The notes beneath the pieces were generated by a model, which was given only the letters and a program-made list of their open reading frames with translations, searched no databases and was not told the DNA's origin. A program made the position numbers and the translations under genes. Source: an uncultured Erysipelotrichaceae bacterium (GTDB lineage Bacteria > Bacillota_I > Bacilli_A > Erysipelotrichales > Erysipelotrichaceae). From it: 10,592 bases of DNA. The stretch covers positions 1 through 10,592 of the forward strand of contig CALCFG010000144.1 of the NCBI GenBank assembly GCA_937900565.1, read 5' to 3'. This document shows, one piece after another, positions 1 through 7,679 of the stretch. How positions within the stretch are numbered: the stretch's first letter is position 1; each line of letters starts with the position of its first letter.

Positions 1-749
1 GTGAGTCTTTTGAGAAACCTACGGAATACTATTTAAATAATGTTGGTGGCGCCTGCAATGTTTATCAAGTAATGAAAGAACACAATGTTAAAAACATTGT
101 CTTCTCCTCCAGCGCAACAGTTTATGGTCAACCAAAACATGTACCTTGTAACGAAGAAAGTGAAATTCAAGCAGCAACCAACCCTTATGGTACAACTAAA
201 ATATACAATGAAAAAATCTTAGCAGATATTGCTGCATCAGACCCACAATGGTCAGTTATGTTGTTGCGTTATTTCAATCCAATTGGTGCAAGTAAAACAC
301 GTTTGTTGGGTGAGGTACCAAATGGCGTTCCGAATAATTTAACGCCATATGTTGCGCAAACAGCTCTTGGTCAACGCGATTATGTACGGGTTTGGGGAAA
401 TGATTATGACACACCAGATGGAACTGGCGTTCGTGATTATATCCATGTTGTTGACTTAGCTAAAGGTCATGTTTGTGCCTTGGATTATATTTTGAATCAT
501 AAAGGTGTTCAAGCAGTTAACTTAGGTACCGGAAAAGGTTATAGTGTTTTGGATGTTATTAAAGCGTATGAAAAGGCCTGTGGTCATCCAATTCCATATA
601 AAATCTTAGATCGTCGTCCAGGTGATATTGCCATTACTTATGCTGATCCAAGCAAAGCAAAATCATTGCTTGGGTGGAGTGCTCAATATGATTTAGAAGA
701 AATGGTTGCTGATTCATGGGCGTTCATGGAAGAATTAAATAAACAATAA
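1..749 (+). CDS. galE: UDP-glucose 4-epimerase, 5' end cut by the window edge
   Basis: This NAD-dependent cytoplasmic enzyme interconverts UDP-glucose and UDP-galactose, linking the Leloir pathway to the supply of UDP-galactose for surface sugars. The reading frame is open from base 3, well upstream of the first ATG at 72, and reads ESFEKPTEYYLNNVGG, a typical GalE stretch, so the gene runs in from outside. Visible family features are SSSATVYG (codons near 105-128), the catalytic pair in NPYGTTK (Tyr codon 186-188, Lys codon 198-200), the substrate-binding stretch YFNPIGA, then GVRDYIHVVDLA and GRRPGD-like RRPGD near the C-terminus. Lining up the catalytic Tyr with E. coli Tyr149 suggests about 87 N-terminal residues, including the GxxGxxG dinucleotide loop, are missing. 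The 248 visible codons would give a normal total of about 335. The gene ends just before a strong terminator. The family call is very secure; UDP-GlcNAc epimerisation cannot be excluded. Confidence 0.96.
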   Translation, partial: ESFEKPTEYYLNNVGGACNVYQVMKEHNVKNIVFSSSATVYGQPKHVPCNEESEIQAATNPYGTTKIYNEKILADIAASDPQWSVMLLRYFNPIGASKTRLLGEVPNGVPNNLTPYVAQTALGQRDYVRVWGNDYDTPDGTGVRDYIHVVDLAKGHVCALDYILNHKGVQAVNLGTGKGYSVLDVIKAYEKACGHPIPYKILDRRPGDIAITYADPSKAKSLLGWSAQYDLEEMVADSWAFMEELNKQ

Positions 750-756
750 TTCAATT

Positions 757-779
757 AAAGGTGCGTAGCGCACCTTTTT
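757..779 (+). terminator. Rho-independent terminator of galE
   Basis: A perfect 9-bp stem (757-765 with 769-777, AAAGGTGCG/CGCACCTTT) closes a three-base loop and runs into a short T tract. It starts eight bases after the galE stop codon, so it most likely ends the galE transcript and separates it from the surface-protein unit downstream. Confidence 0.9.
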
Positions 780-863
780 GTGTAGCTATTTTGAATAAGG
801 CAAGTGATGATTATTGAAAAATACACTTTTTTAGCTGGAGTAAAAGTGAAGAAAATCAAATAA

Positions 864-878
864 TGCTATAATTAAACT
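864..878 (+). promoter_or_regulatory. Extended -10 promoter giving a leaderless start at 879
   Basis: TGCTATAAT (864-872) is a consensus -10 hexamer with the TGn extension. It is followed by six bases (TAAACT) and then the ATG at 879. Transcription normally starts about seven bases after the -10, which is the A of the ATG, so the mRNA would have no 5' leader. There is no Shine-Dalgarno sequence close to the ATG and no good -35 element at 16-18 bp. The same geometry occurs at four other starts in the window. Confidence 0.75.
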
Positions 879-1100
879 ATGTATAAAAAATTAGATAAAA
901 AGTTAATGATTATCGGGATTATTATAGGTTTGATTATTGTGAGTGTTGGTGGATTTGCTATCTATCGGATTAATAAAAATAATTCACATTTAACAGAAAC
1001 ACCAATAGCTAGCGAAAAACCTGAGACAACATTAAATCCTGGAAAAATAGATAAACCAATTGACAGTAGTGATGATATTAATGGATGCGAGCTATTATGA
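879..1100 (+). CDS. N-terminal part of a frameshifted single-pass membrane protein
   Basis: This is a 73-residue reading frame that I do not recognise by family. It has a short basic N-terminus (MYKKLDKK), one hydrophobic segment at about residues 9-29 (rich in Ile, Gly, Leu and Val), then a positively charged YRINKNN stretch and a polar Thr/Glu/Pro linker. The last 14 or so codons overlap the next reading frame, which is one base out of phase and open from 1051. That frame has no Shine-Dalgarno sequence and no leaderless promoter of its own. The simplest reading is one ancestral gene, 879-1863, of about 327 codons: a membrane anchor, a linker and an extracellular beta-rich domain, broken by a one-base insertion between 1051 and 1100. 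As it stands, translation stops at TGA 1098-1100. A sequencing error, a recent mutation or recoding are all possible. Confidence 0.7.
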   Translation: MYKKLDKKLMIIGIIIGLIIVSVGGFAIYRINKNNSHLTETPIASEKPETTLNPGKIDKPIDSSDDINGCELL

Positions 1101-1863
1101 TACGATGAATACATTTGGCTTTAGTTTTTATATTGCAACATTATCCATTACTAGTGATAAAGCTATTAATGTAGATTTATCGCATTTTACAACCAGCGAA
1201 GGAATTAAATTAAATGAAGTAGACCAATATGTTAAAACACTGGAAGAAAAGCAATTTTTCTTAGGGAAAGAAAATGTCGTTTATCAATTAATATCATTGG
1301 ATAATTCTAGTCTTTTCAATGTGTTTGTACCTGTTACTAAGGATGCTAACATTAGTTTATCATGTGATCTCGATATGGAGTTTAAGGCAGAGTTTAATGC
1401 AAAAATGAACCTAGGTAGCGTTAATGATTTATTTTATGAAGCCAATGATATTATTAGTGATGGTAAGACATATCAATTAAAAGTATCGGAGGCTTTTGAC
1501 GCGACTGGATTATACTTTACAAAAAATGTGGATGGAAATATTCGAGAATATACCGTGGCATCCACAGTATCTATCTTTACTTTCCAATTGGATGTTGTTT
1601 CACTATTTGGTGATAAGATTGAAATCGAAAGTGCAACATATATTAGTGATAATGAAGATCAAATATTTAATGCATTGGGATCGGAGATTCAATGTGAAAA
1701 ATACGTAAACATTATTGGTCAAACGATTGATGATAGTGGAAAAGGATATTTGTTCTTTGAAGCATTGAATAGTTATGAACATGAAGTCTTTTACTCTGGC
1801 CAATTGCACTTAAAAGTTAAAGGCAATGATGCAGACATTGTAGTTAATGTTGATTTAAATTAG
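1072..1863 (+). CDS. C-terminal part of the frameshifted membrane protein, beta-rich domain
   Basis: This is the continuation of the 879 gene in the next frame. It has about 263 residues from ATG 1072; TTG 1060 and ATG 1081 are other possible starts, and none has a ribosome-binding site. The protein lacks a signal peptide or membrane segment of its own. It is acidic and alternates hydrophobic and polar residues in the manner of beta strands, ending in HLKVKGNDADIVVNVDL. Only two cysteines are present. I recognise no family or catalytic motif. Joined to the upstream membrane anchor it would be displayed outside the cell. It ends directly at the Shine-Dalgarno site of the glucosaminidase gene (stop TAG 1861-1863, next start 1875), so the two are very probably co-transcribed and may act together in the envelope. 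If the frameshift is real, this part is probably untranslated. Confidence 0.6.
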   Translation: MILMDASYYDTMNTFGFSFYIATLSITSDKAINVDLSHFTTSEGIKLNEVDQYVKTLEEKQFFLGKENVVYQLISLDNSSLFNVFVPVTKDANISLSCDLDMEFKAEFNAKMNLGSVNDLFYEANDIISDGKTYQLKVSEAFDATGLYFTKNVDGNIREYTVASTVSIFTFQLDVVSLFGDKIEIESATYISDNEDQIFNALGSEIQCEKYVNIIGQTIDDSGKGYLFFEALNSYEHEVFYSGQLHLKVKGNDADIVVNVDLN

Positions 1864-1868
1864 GGGGA
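1862..1868 (+). promoter_or_regulatory. Shine-Dalgarno site deciding the start at 1875
   Basis: AGGGGGA lies six bases before ATG 1875 and overlaps the stop codon of the upstream reading frame. It favours 1875 over the out-of-frame ATG at 1871. It contrasts with the leaderless starts elsewhere in the window and fits an operon-internal gene. Confidence 0.7.
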
Positions 1869-1874
1869 TTATGG

Positions 1875-4800
1875 ATGAAGCGTTGGATATGTAAATTAAT
1901 CACAGTATTTACCGTATTCTCTTTAATGAGTGTTTTATCGGTAATTGAGCCCAAAGCAGCTATTGCAGGTAATACGTATGGATATGCTTGCAATACTGCG
2001 TATAGTGCAGATTATATTAACGATGATGGCTCATTTAAAAATGCTAAATGTACTAACAATATTAATGAAGCTAAAGAAGTTTTAGGTTGGGGAGAGGACT
2101 ATGTTGTGCGTGCACGAGATAATTTGAGCCCAACTAAAATTGTTATGATGAGTGGTGGGTTAGTTTATACTTACCCTGAACGTGGCGGAACAAATACACT
2201 TACTTTTTCCGATTATAACAACGGAATGACTTCTTATGTGACACACCATCGGGAAATGAAATATGAATGGACAGAATCTGTTAATGGTGATTCAGGTCAA
2301 GCTATTGTTTCATTAAATGGTATTATGGCACGCGTGGATTTAAAATTAGTCGACTTAGTGCCGTGGAAGTTTGTCGATACGGGACGATTAATCACATTGG
2401 GGGGCAATGATCGTACAGGAAAAAATGAACAACCATTTCAAACACGTATTTATCAATCCCACTATGAAGTAAGTAATGGCTTGTTAAAATTTATTTGGTC
2501 CAGTGGGTGGAGTGATAATGGCTATCCTGCAACATACACTCATAACCTAGGCCCAATTGATAGTTCGATTCCAAACGGTGTTTATTATAGCTATGATGGT
2601 TACACTTTCTTTTCTGATCGGACTTGTGTAAATGTTGCATTTACGTATTATAACTATTATCAATACTTACCGTTACGTTCAAAAACTAATTTAACTGCTG
2701 ATGAATTAAATGCTTATATTGATTCTCGTTTAGGTAGTAGTGAACAGTCTGTTTTGCGTGGCAAAGGTCAAGCGTTTATTGATGCTCAGAATAAATATGG
2801 CATTAATGCTGCGCTGGTATTAAGTATTGCTTGTTTAGAAAGTGCAACAGGTACAAGTCAATACGCATTGGAACGGAACAATTTGTTTGGATTAGCAGCC
2901 TACGATAGTGATCCGAATAAGGCGACTTATTTTTCAAGCGTTGAAGAATGTATCAATCAAATGATGGGTTATTATCTTAAAGATTATATCGATGATAACG
3001 ATTGGCGTAACTTTGGCATGCATTTAGGTAATAAGGGCAGTGGTGTAAATGTTAAATATGCAGCTGACCCATATTGGGGTATAAAAATCGGATCGATTTA
3101 TTATGAGATGGATAAAGCCAATTTAAAAGATTATAACTCGGTGAAACGTGGTTTAGTTACTACACATGCGGCTAATGTTTATTTAAATAGTGACGGTTCA
3201 GGATTGTTATATAATACCGCAAATCGTGATAATTACCAAAAAGTTTACGTTGTTCCTATAACCGGAGAAGCAGGCAATTACTACGAATTCCAAAGCAATA
3301 ACTTAGTTGAAAATGGTAGTATTGTTTCGAATGGATTTTTAACTTACAATTGGGATACTTCAAAAGTATATATTAATAAAGGGGATGTTCAAATCTTAAA
3401 TAATGGTACAAGTAATCTTCCAAGTACGGATGGATTAGTACCAACCGGAGACTTCAATTTTACAAGTGATGTCGTTTGGAAGGATGACCATACATTAACC
3501 ATTAGTGGTGCAGCATATCGCCCTGGTATAAAAATAACTGAAGAAAACACATTAACAATCGAAGCATATAGCTTAGATCAGTATTTTACAGGTAAAAAAC
3601 ATGATTGTAAGGTATCTATAGGTTCAGATGCTAAGAGTGCAACTTATTCTTTTGATGTTGATCTTAATGAGATTGCGAATGGTACTTATCGATTCTTTGC
3701 AAATACGATTTATGGTAAATTAACAGAATACAACCAAAAGGATAACTACATTAAGGATGAAAGTTTACCGGAAAACAAAGATGTTGGATTAAAGACAATT
3801 AGTTTCTCGAAAGATGAAAACAATATTGTTACGATGAGCGTAACAGCAAAGGTTGATTTACCTGAAACTCCAGAAAAACCGCAAGAGCCAGTTGAACCAA
3901 TTGAACCTTTACATTTAATTGATTCTGCAATTATTAAACGTGAAATCAAGGAAGGTAAGTTATACTTCTCTGGATACGCTTATATAACAAATATGGATGC
4001 TTTGGAAGAAAACAAAGATAACATTTCAATAAATATTGAATTAGTTAATAAGTTAAATGATGAAGCTATTTCGATGGATGTTCAAGTTAAATCGTTAGAA
4101 GAACCAATTTATACAGGTGATTATCAAGCAAAATATTGTTATTTCAATGCGAATGTTGATCTAGCGCTTCTTGATGAATCTGTTTATATCGTTAACATTA
4201 AAGTTAAAAACGGTGACATAACTGCGGAAAGAGTGGTAAGAACAAGTGATACGAGTTTACTTTACAATTCATTCGATGAGATAACGAATTCATCATTAAC
4301 CATTCAAGAAAACTATGCCTATTCTTATCGTTTGGAAATTAGTAACGAGAAATTGCCGTTTGATATGTCAGATTCAAATAAGATAGATTCAGTTCGTGGT
4401 ATGGCGATGACTATTATTAATTCAAAATTAAATCTTAAAGAAGATAAACCATACTTAGATTTATCATTTACTGCATTTGCACGTCAAACAAATATTAGTG
4501 ATAAAGATAAGATTACTGGACGTATCATAATTTATGATAAAAAAACAGGAAAGCTTGTTAAAGAAATTTCTGCTGACCAAATAAGCGTTGCTGGAACAGA
4601 CGGATTAAACATTGCTATTGATAAAGGTTACGAGGTAACCTATGGTCTAACAAATACTTCAATAGATTTATCTGATTTAAAACCAGGGCAATATTTATTC
4701 TTATATGATGCAAGTTTTGAAGCAGATAACAAAGTTCAATCAGGTATTGTTGAACTTTCTGGATTATTTAATCAAGTTGATTTAGCAAATGGTAATTATA

Positions 4801-4991
4801 CATATAGTCTTTATCAAACTGCGATTAGAAACCGGATGGAATTAACTATTAACTACATCAATGATGAAAAATCAAAAGAAATTGATGAAGTTGCTGACGA
4901 TGTTGCAAGTGATGATGGTAAAGTTAGTGAAGAGCAAATTCAAGAACATTACGTTTTAAATGTTGGTCAAGAAGCAAACAAATCTAACTAA
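1875..4991 (+). CDS. Secreted glucosaminidase (GH73-type) with SH3-like and triple beta-domain tail
   Basis: This 1038-residue exported protein probably cuts the glycan strand of peptidoglycan as an endo-beta-N-acetylglucosaminidase. Residues 1-32 look like a signal peptide (basic start, hydrophobic 7-24, AxA-like end at AAIAG). Residues 33-270 are an aromatic-rich N-terminal region I cannot name. The glucosaminidase domain spans about 290-415: LSIACLESATGTS carries the probable catalytic Glu322, followed by the family-typical ERNNLFGLAAYD and the tail DPYWGIKIG. Residues 427-508 resemble an SH3-type wall-binding domain (HAANVYLNSDGS, then VYINKGDVQIL). From about 520 to 975 come three divergent beta domains, with a Pro/Glu linker at 663-679 between the first and second. 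The end is acidic, with no LPxTG motif or membrane anchor, so it is probably released or wall-bound through its repeats. It follows the frameshifted membrane-protein gene in an operon. The glucosaminidase call is secure; substrate detail is inferred. Confidence 0.88.
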   Translation: MKRWICKLITVFTVFSLMSVLSVIEPKAAIAGNTYGYACNTAYSADYINDDGSFKNAKCTNNINEAKEVLGWGEDYVVRARDNLSPTKIVMMSGGLVYTYPERGGTNTLTFSDYNNGMTSYVTHHREMKYEWTESVNGDSGQAIVSLNGIMARVDLKLVDLVPWKFVDTGRLITLGGNDRTGKNEQPFQTRIYQSHYEVSNGLLKFIWSSGWSDNGYPATYTHNLGPIDSSIPNGVYYSYDGYTFFSDRTCVNVAFTYYNYYQYLPLRSKTNLTADELNAYIDSRLGSSEQSVLRGKGQAFIDAQNKYGINAALVLSIACLESATGTSQYALERNNLFGLAAYDSDPNKATYFSSVEECINQMMGYYLKDYIDDNDWRNFGMHLGNKGSGVNVKYAADPYWGIKIGSIYYEMDKANLKDYNSVKRGLVTTHAANVYLNSDGSGLLYNTANRDNYQKVYVVPITGEAGNYYEFQSNNLVENGSIVSNGFLTYNWDTSKVYINKGDVQILNNGTSNLPSTDGLVPTGDFNFTSDVVWKDDHTLTISGAAYRPGIKITEENTLTIEAYSLDQYFTGKKHDCKVSIGSDAKSATYSFDVDLNEIANGTYRFFANTIYGKLTEYNQKDNYIKDESLPENKDVGLKTISFSKDENNIVTMSVTAKVDLPETPEKPQEPVEPIEPLHLIDSAIIKREIKEGKLYFSGYAYITNMDALEENKDNISINIELVNKLNDEAISMDVQVKSLEEPIYTGDYQAKYCYFNANVDLALLDESVYIVNIKVKNGDITAERVVRTSDTSLLYNSFDEITNSSLTIQENYAYSYRLEISNEKLPFDMSDSNKIDSVRGMAMTIINSKLNLKEDKPYLDLSFTAFARQTNISDKDKITGRIIIYDKKTGKLVKEISADQISVAGTDGLNIAIDKGYEVTYGLTNTSIDLSDLKPGQYLFLYDASFEADNKVQSGIVELSGLFNQVDLANGNYTYSLYQTAIRNRMELTINYINDEKSKEIDEVADDVASDDGKVSEEQIQEHYVLNVGQEANKSN

Positions 4992-4999
4992 ATATAGTA

Positions 5000-5044
5000 A
5001 AAGAGGTAATTTAATCATACTAAAGATGGGTTAGTTACCTCTTT
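5000..5044. terminator. Long-loop hairpin after the glucosaminidase gene
   Basis: A perfect 10-bp inverted repeat (5000-5009 with 5035-5044, AAAGAGGTAA/TTACCTCTTT) encloses a 25-base loop eight bases after the glucosaminidase stop. The T tract after it is poor (CATTTATATA), so it may be a weak terminator or an mRNA 3'-end stabiliser upstream of the stronger hairpin at 5068-5115. Confidence 0.5.
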
Positions 5045-5067
5045 CATTTATATATAACTATTAAATA

Positions 5068-5115
5068 AAAGAACTGGATTTACAGCCATAGTGTTAGTAA
5101 ATCTCAGTTCTTTTT
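5068..5115. terminator. Bidirectional terminator between convergent genes
   Basis: A 16-bp stem (5068-5083 with 5097-5113) has a single bulged T at 5104 and a 13-base loop. The plus strand runs into TTTTT. On the minus strand the stem is followed by a T-rich stretch (complement of TTAAATAAAA). It lies two bases beyond the stop of the PASTA gene and about 75 bases beyond the glucosaminidase stop, so it can end transcripts from both sides. Confidence 0.8.
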
Positions 5116-5117
5116 GC

Positions 5118-7637
5118 TTATTCATTTTTATTAATAATGATTTTAACTTTAGTACTCGACGTATAAGTAAATTGACAACCTATACCTCCATTAGTAATTA
5201 TTCCACCAGCAGCTTCACAATTGTCTTTGGTAAATGGGTTATTGTTTCCGAATTGAATTGATTGTAGTGAAAATTTAGGAAGACTATTAACAACTGTTTC
5301 GAAACTTACTTGCGCGTTAGCTACATTATAAGTACTCTTAGCTGATTCCAGTGAGTCTTGAGCGTTACTGAACCAACCAATATTCACTGTTGTAGTGTAT
5401 GTTGTTAACCCTTTAGAAATAGTTACATCACAAGATTTTTTAGTGCTATCGCAACTTTGACTAATTATTGTTTTAACTGCTTGGTCGCTTTCAACTTCAG
5501 TAACATTAATGGTAAATGCACCAATTTTACATTGGCCATTGGCTACTTCGCAACCAAGGATTGATCCTACGGTTAATTCTGGTGGTTGAGGGCCTTTACT
5601 GAGTATAACTAAGACACGGGTATTTTCATCCGCTTTTGTACCAGCCGCAATATCTTGACTAATAATGCCATTAACTGGAATTGAATCATGGTAAGCAGCA
5701 CCATCAGAAACTAAAGTAATTCCATCAACAACCCATTCGGTAGTTCCACCCCATATTTTTCCTACATAGTTCCCAACAACAGGTTGTTTTCCTTTGGATA
5801 CTTTACATTTCACGGTTTTACCAGAGATTTCACAACCGAATGTTGTACCGGAAGCTATGGAGTCGTTGTATTCTTGGGAAGAAGTATAGCTCCATCCTGA
5901 AGCCCCCTGATTAATTGCGGTATTGACGATATTACGAGCATCTGCGTCAGTTTTACCGTTAAAATCATTGGCATTAGGTGAATAGTCACCTTTGGAAATA
6001 TAGTAAGTAATGGTTGTGCCTTCATTGACTTTACCATTGGATACGGAGCAACCAATAACAGTACCGGAAGTAGAGGAAGAATATTGTTGACCTTGGCGTT
6101 GTGGTTTAAGATTTAAATCCGTTAATGCTTTTTTATAACTTTCTTCATCGCCACTACATTTTGGTACATCTACTTGAGCCGCTTGATAGACATAAACTTT
6201 CGCATTTATTTCTGTGTTCATCTTAGCAGATTCGGTATTGGATACTAAGATATTGTCTTTATTCTTATCATTGGTAACTTCAGTTTCTTTTTTGATTGTA
6301 ATGTTTGCACCAAGTTTATTTATGGTGGCAATTCGTTCTTCGAATTTTTTGTAATCTTGATCTTTATAGTTGCCAATTTCGACTGTATCTCCTAATGATA
6401 GAGTAAATTTAATGGATTTGATAGAGCTTACCATTGTGCCTTTTTTTACGGATTGGGCAGCTATTTTTCCTTTTTCAACTGAGGAATAAATCGTATCAGT
6501 GAAAGAACATTTTACACCATTAGTATCGCACCAAGATTGAACTTCTTTTTGGCTCATTTTGGTAAAGTCTTCCATAGCAATTTTTTTACCTTTGGAAAAT
6601 GTTACCGTTAATTTAGTACTTACTTTAATTTTTTCGCCAGCTTTAATACTTTGAGAAATAAATTTATCCTTTGCAACGGTATCAGAATACTCTTCAGCTA
6701 TAACTAAGGAAATTCTATATTTGTTTGCCCATGCTTGAATGTTTGCTTTTGTATATTCTTTAAAGTCAGGTACTTCTATTTCCATATCGTCATTTGCTTG
6801 TTGTATTGAAATTAAAATGACAATGGCATCGGAGCGTTTTGCTTTGTTATTCTGGATATTACTAGAGACAAAACTATCATCTTCTTTCTTTGGATCGACT
6901 TCATATTCAATTGTGACATTGGTAAATCCGTTTTCTTCAAAGAAATCTAAGATTTCTTGACTACTCATATTCGTAAAATCAGGAATATCAATTTCTAAAT
7001 CTGGATCTTTGCCTTCGGAAACAACAAATTTAACTGCGGATTTAGCACTTAATTTTTCGCCGGAAGCTATGGATTGGGATATGATTTGATCTTCTTCGAC
7101 GGATTCGCTATATTCGGTTTCGAAAATACATTGAGTGTTATCTAATTTATTATCATCGCACCATTTCGACGCTTCATTTTGTGTCTTTCCAACGAGGTTG
7201 ATCATTTCGACTTGATGATCTGTGGTTCCTTTATAGAATACTAAGGCAATACCAATTGCTATAACTAATAAAATAATGGTAACAATTAATCCGATAGTGA
7301 CGCCATTAAATTTACGATTCTGTTTATACAAAGAAGAATCGAATCCATCAAATTCCATGGTTTCATCCAAATTTTTGGATTTGTTGTAAGAATTATCTGA
7401 AATATCCATTACATCTAATCCTAAAGTCGATTCTTTTTCTGAAGTGTTATTTTTATTGATTTCTTCAGAAGAAGTATTCTCTAAATTCGACGTGTTTTTT
7501 ATCGCTTCGATAGGTTGAGTATCGTCATGTGTGGTATTTTCATCTTCATCCATATAGTCTTCTTCATCGACGAAAAGTTTTGACATTAAACTTTCTTTTT
7601 TCTTATTAATTTTATTTTTCTTTTTTCTTTTTGCCAT
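5118..7637 (-). CDS. Kinase-less PASTA-repeat membrane protein
   Basis: This 839-residue protein is probably a wall-binding surface protein. Residues 1-110 are cytoplasmic: a Lys/Arg cluster at 2-14, then a long low-complexity acidic Asp/Glu/Asn/Ser/Thr region. One membrane segment spans about 114-135. The rest is outside, made of about nine PASTA-like units of 60-70 residues (near 143-207, 217-279, 289-349, 356-416, 420-484, 488-549, 555-616, 619-682 and 688-742) plus a divergent C-terminal unit at 750-838. The repeats are recognisable from the recurring IISQSI.AGEK and ISKG endings. PASTA domains bind peptidoglycan fragments or beta-lactams, usually in PrkC/StkP kinases or penicillin-binding proteins; here neither catalytic domain is present. 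Cysteines occur only outside, in seven close pairs. I chose ATG 7637 because the longer frame to 7859 overlaps the HAD gene, and because a promoter lies seven bases before 7637. The role as sensor, adhesin or wall scaffold is inferred. Confidence 0.85.
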   Translation of the reverse strand: MAKRKKKNKINKKKESLMSKLFVDEEDYMDEDENTTHDDTQPIEAIKNTSNLENTSSEEINKNNTSEKESTLGLDVMDISDNSYNKSKNLDETMEFDGFDSSLYKQNRKFNGVTIGLIVTIILLVIAIGIALVFYKGTTDHQVEMINLVGKTQNEASKWCDDNKLDNTQCIFETEYSESVEEDQIISQSIASGEKLSAKSAVKFVVSEGKDPDLEIDIPDFTNMSSQEILDFFEENGFTNVTIEYEVDPKKEDDSFVSSNIQNNKAKRSDAIVILISIQQANDDMEIEVPDFKEYTKANIQAWANKYRISLVIAEEYSDTVAKDKFISQSIKAGEKIKVSTKLTVTFSKGKKIAMEDFTKMSQKEVQSWCDTNGVKCSFTDTIYSSVEKGKIAAQSVKKGTMVSSIKSIKFTLSLGDTVEIGNYKDQDYKKFEERIATINKLGANITIKKETEVTNDKNKDNILVSNTESAKMNTEINAKVYVYQAAQVDVPKCSGDEESYKKALTDLNLKPQRQGQQYSSSTSGTVIGCSVSNGKVNEGTTITYYISKGDYSPNANDFNGKTDADARNIVNTAINQGASGWSYTSSQEYNDSIASGTTFGCEISGKTVKCKVSKGKQPVVGNYVGKIWGGTTEWVVDGITLVSDGAAYHDSIPVNGIISQDIAAGTKADENTRVLVILSKGPQPPELTVGSILGCEVANGQCKIGAFTINVTEVESDQAVKTIISQSCDSTKKSCDVTISKGLTTYTTTVNIGWFSNAQDSLESAKSTYNVANAQVSFETVVNSLPKFSLQSIQFGNNNPFTKDNCEAAGGIITNGGIGCQFTYTSSTKVKIIINKNE

Positions 7638-7643
7638 GATGTA

Positions 7644-7652
7644 AGTATAACA
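7644..7652 (-). promoter_or_regulatory. Extended -10 promoter of the PASTA gene, leaderless
   Basis: On the minus strand this reads TGTTATACT, a 5/6 -10 match with TGn extension, followed by TACATC and then ATG at 7637. Spacing to the A of the start codon is seven bases, the expected transcription start, and there is no Shine-Dalgarno site. No clear -35 is seen. It faces away from the HAD promoter, whose -10 is only about 33 bp off. Confidence 0.72.
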
Positions 7653-7679
7653 TATTCGCTCGCTAAACTTATAAGCACA

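Noticed and set aside
780..863. Riboswitch or small RNA between galE and the surface operon
   Set aside because: The stretch is short and AT-rich with no stable helix beyond the galE terminator, and the promoter at 864-872 leaves no leader.
1060..1081. Independent start of the second half of the frameshifted gene
   Set aside because: Neither TTG 1060, ATG 1072 nor ATG 1081 has a Shine-Dalgarno site or a leaderless -10 at the right spacing; a broken single gene explains the region better.
1051..1100. Programmed ribosomal frameshift site
   Set aside because: No slippery run, upstream Shine-Dalgarno stimulator or clear downstream structure is visible at the junction.
5855..6055. Short reading frames opposite or within the large genes (for example at 5855-6055, 6739-6960, 8615-8947, 9088-9285)
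   Set aside because: They lie wholly or mostly within well-supported genes in other frames, and lack promoters, ribosome-binding sites and recognisable composition.
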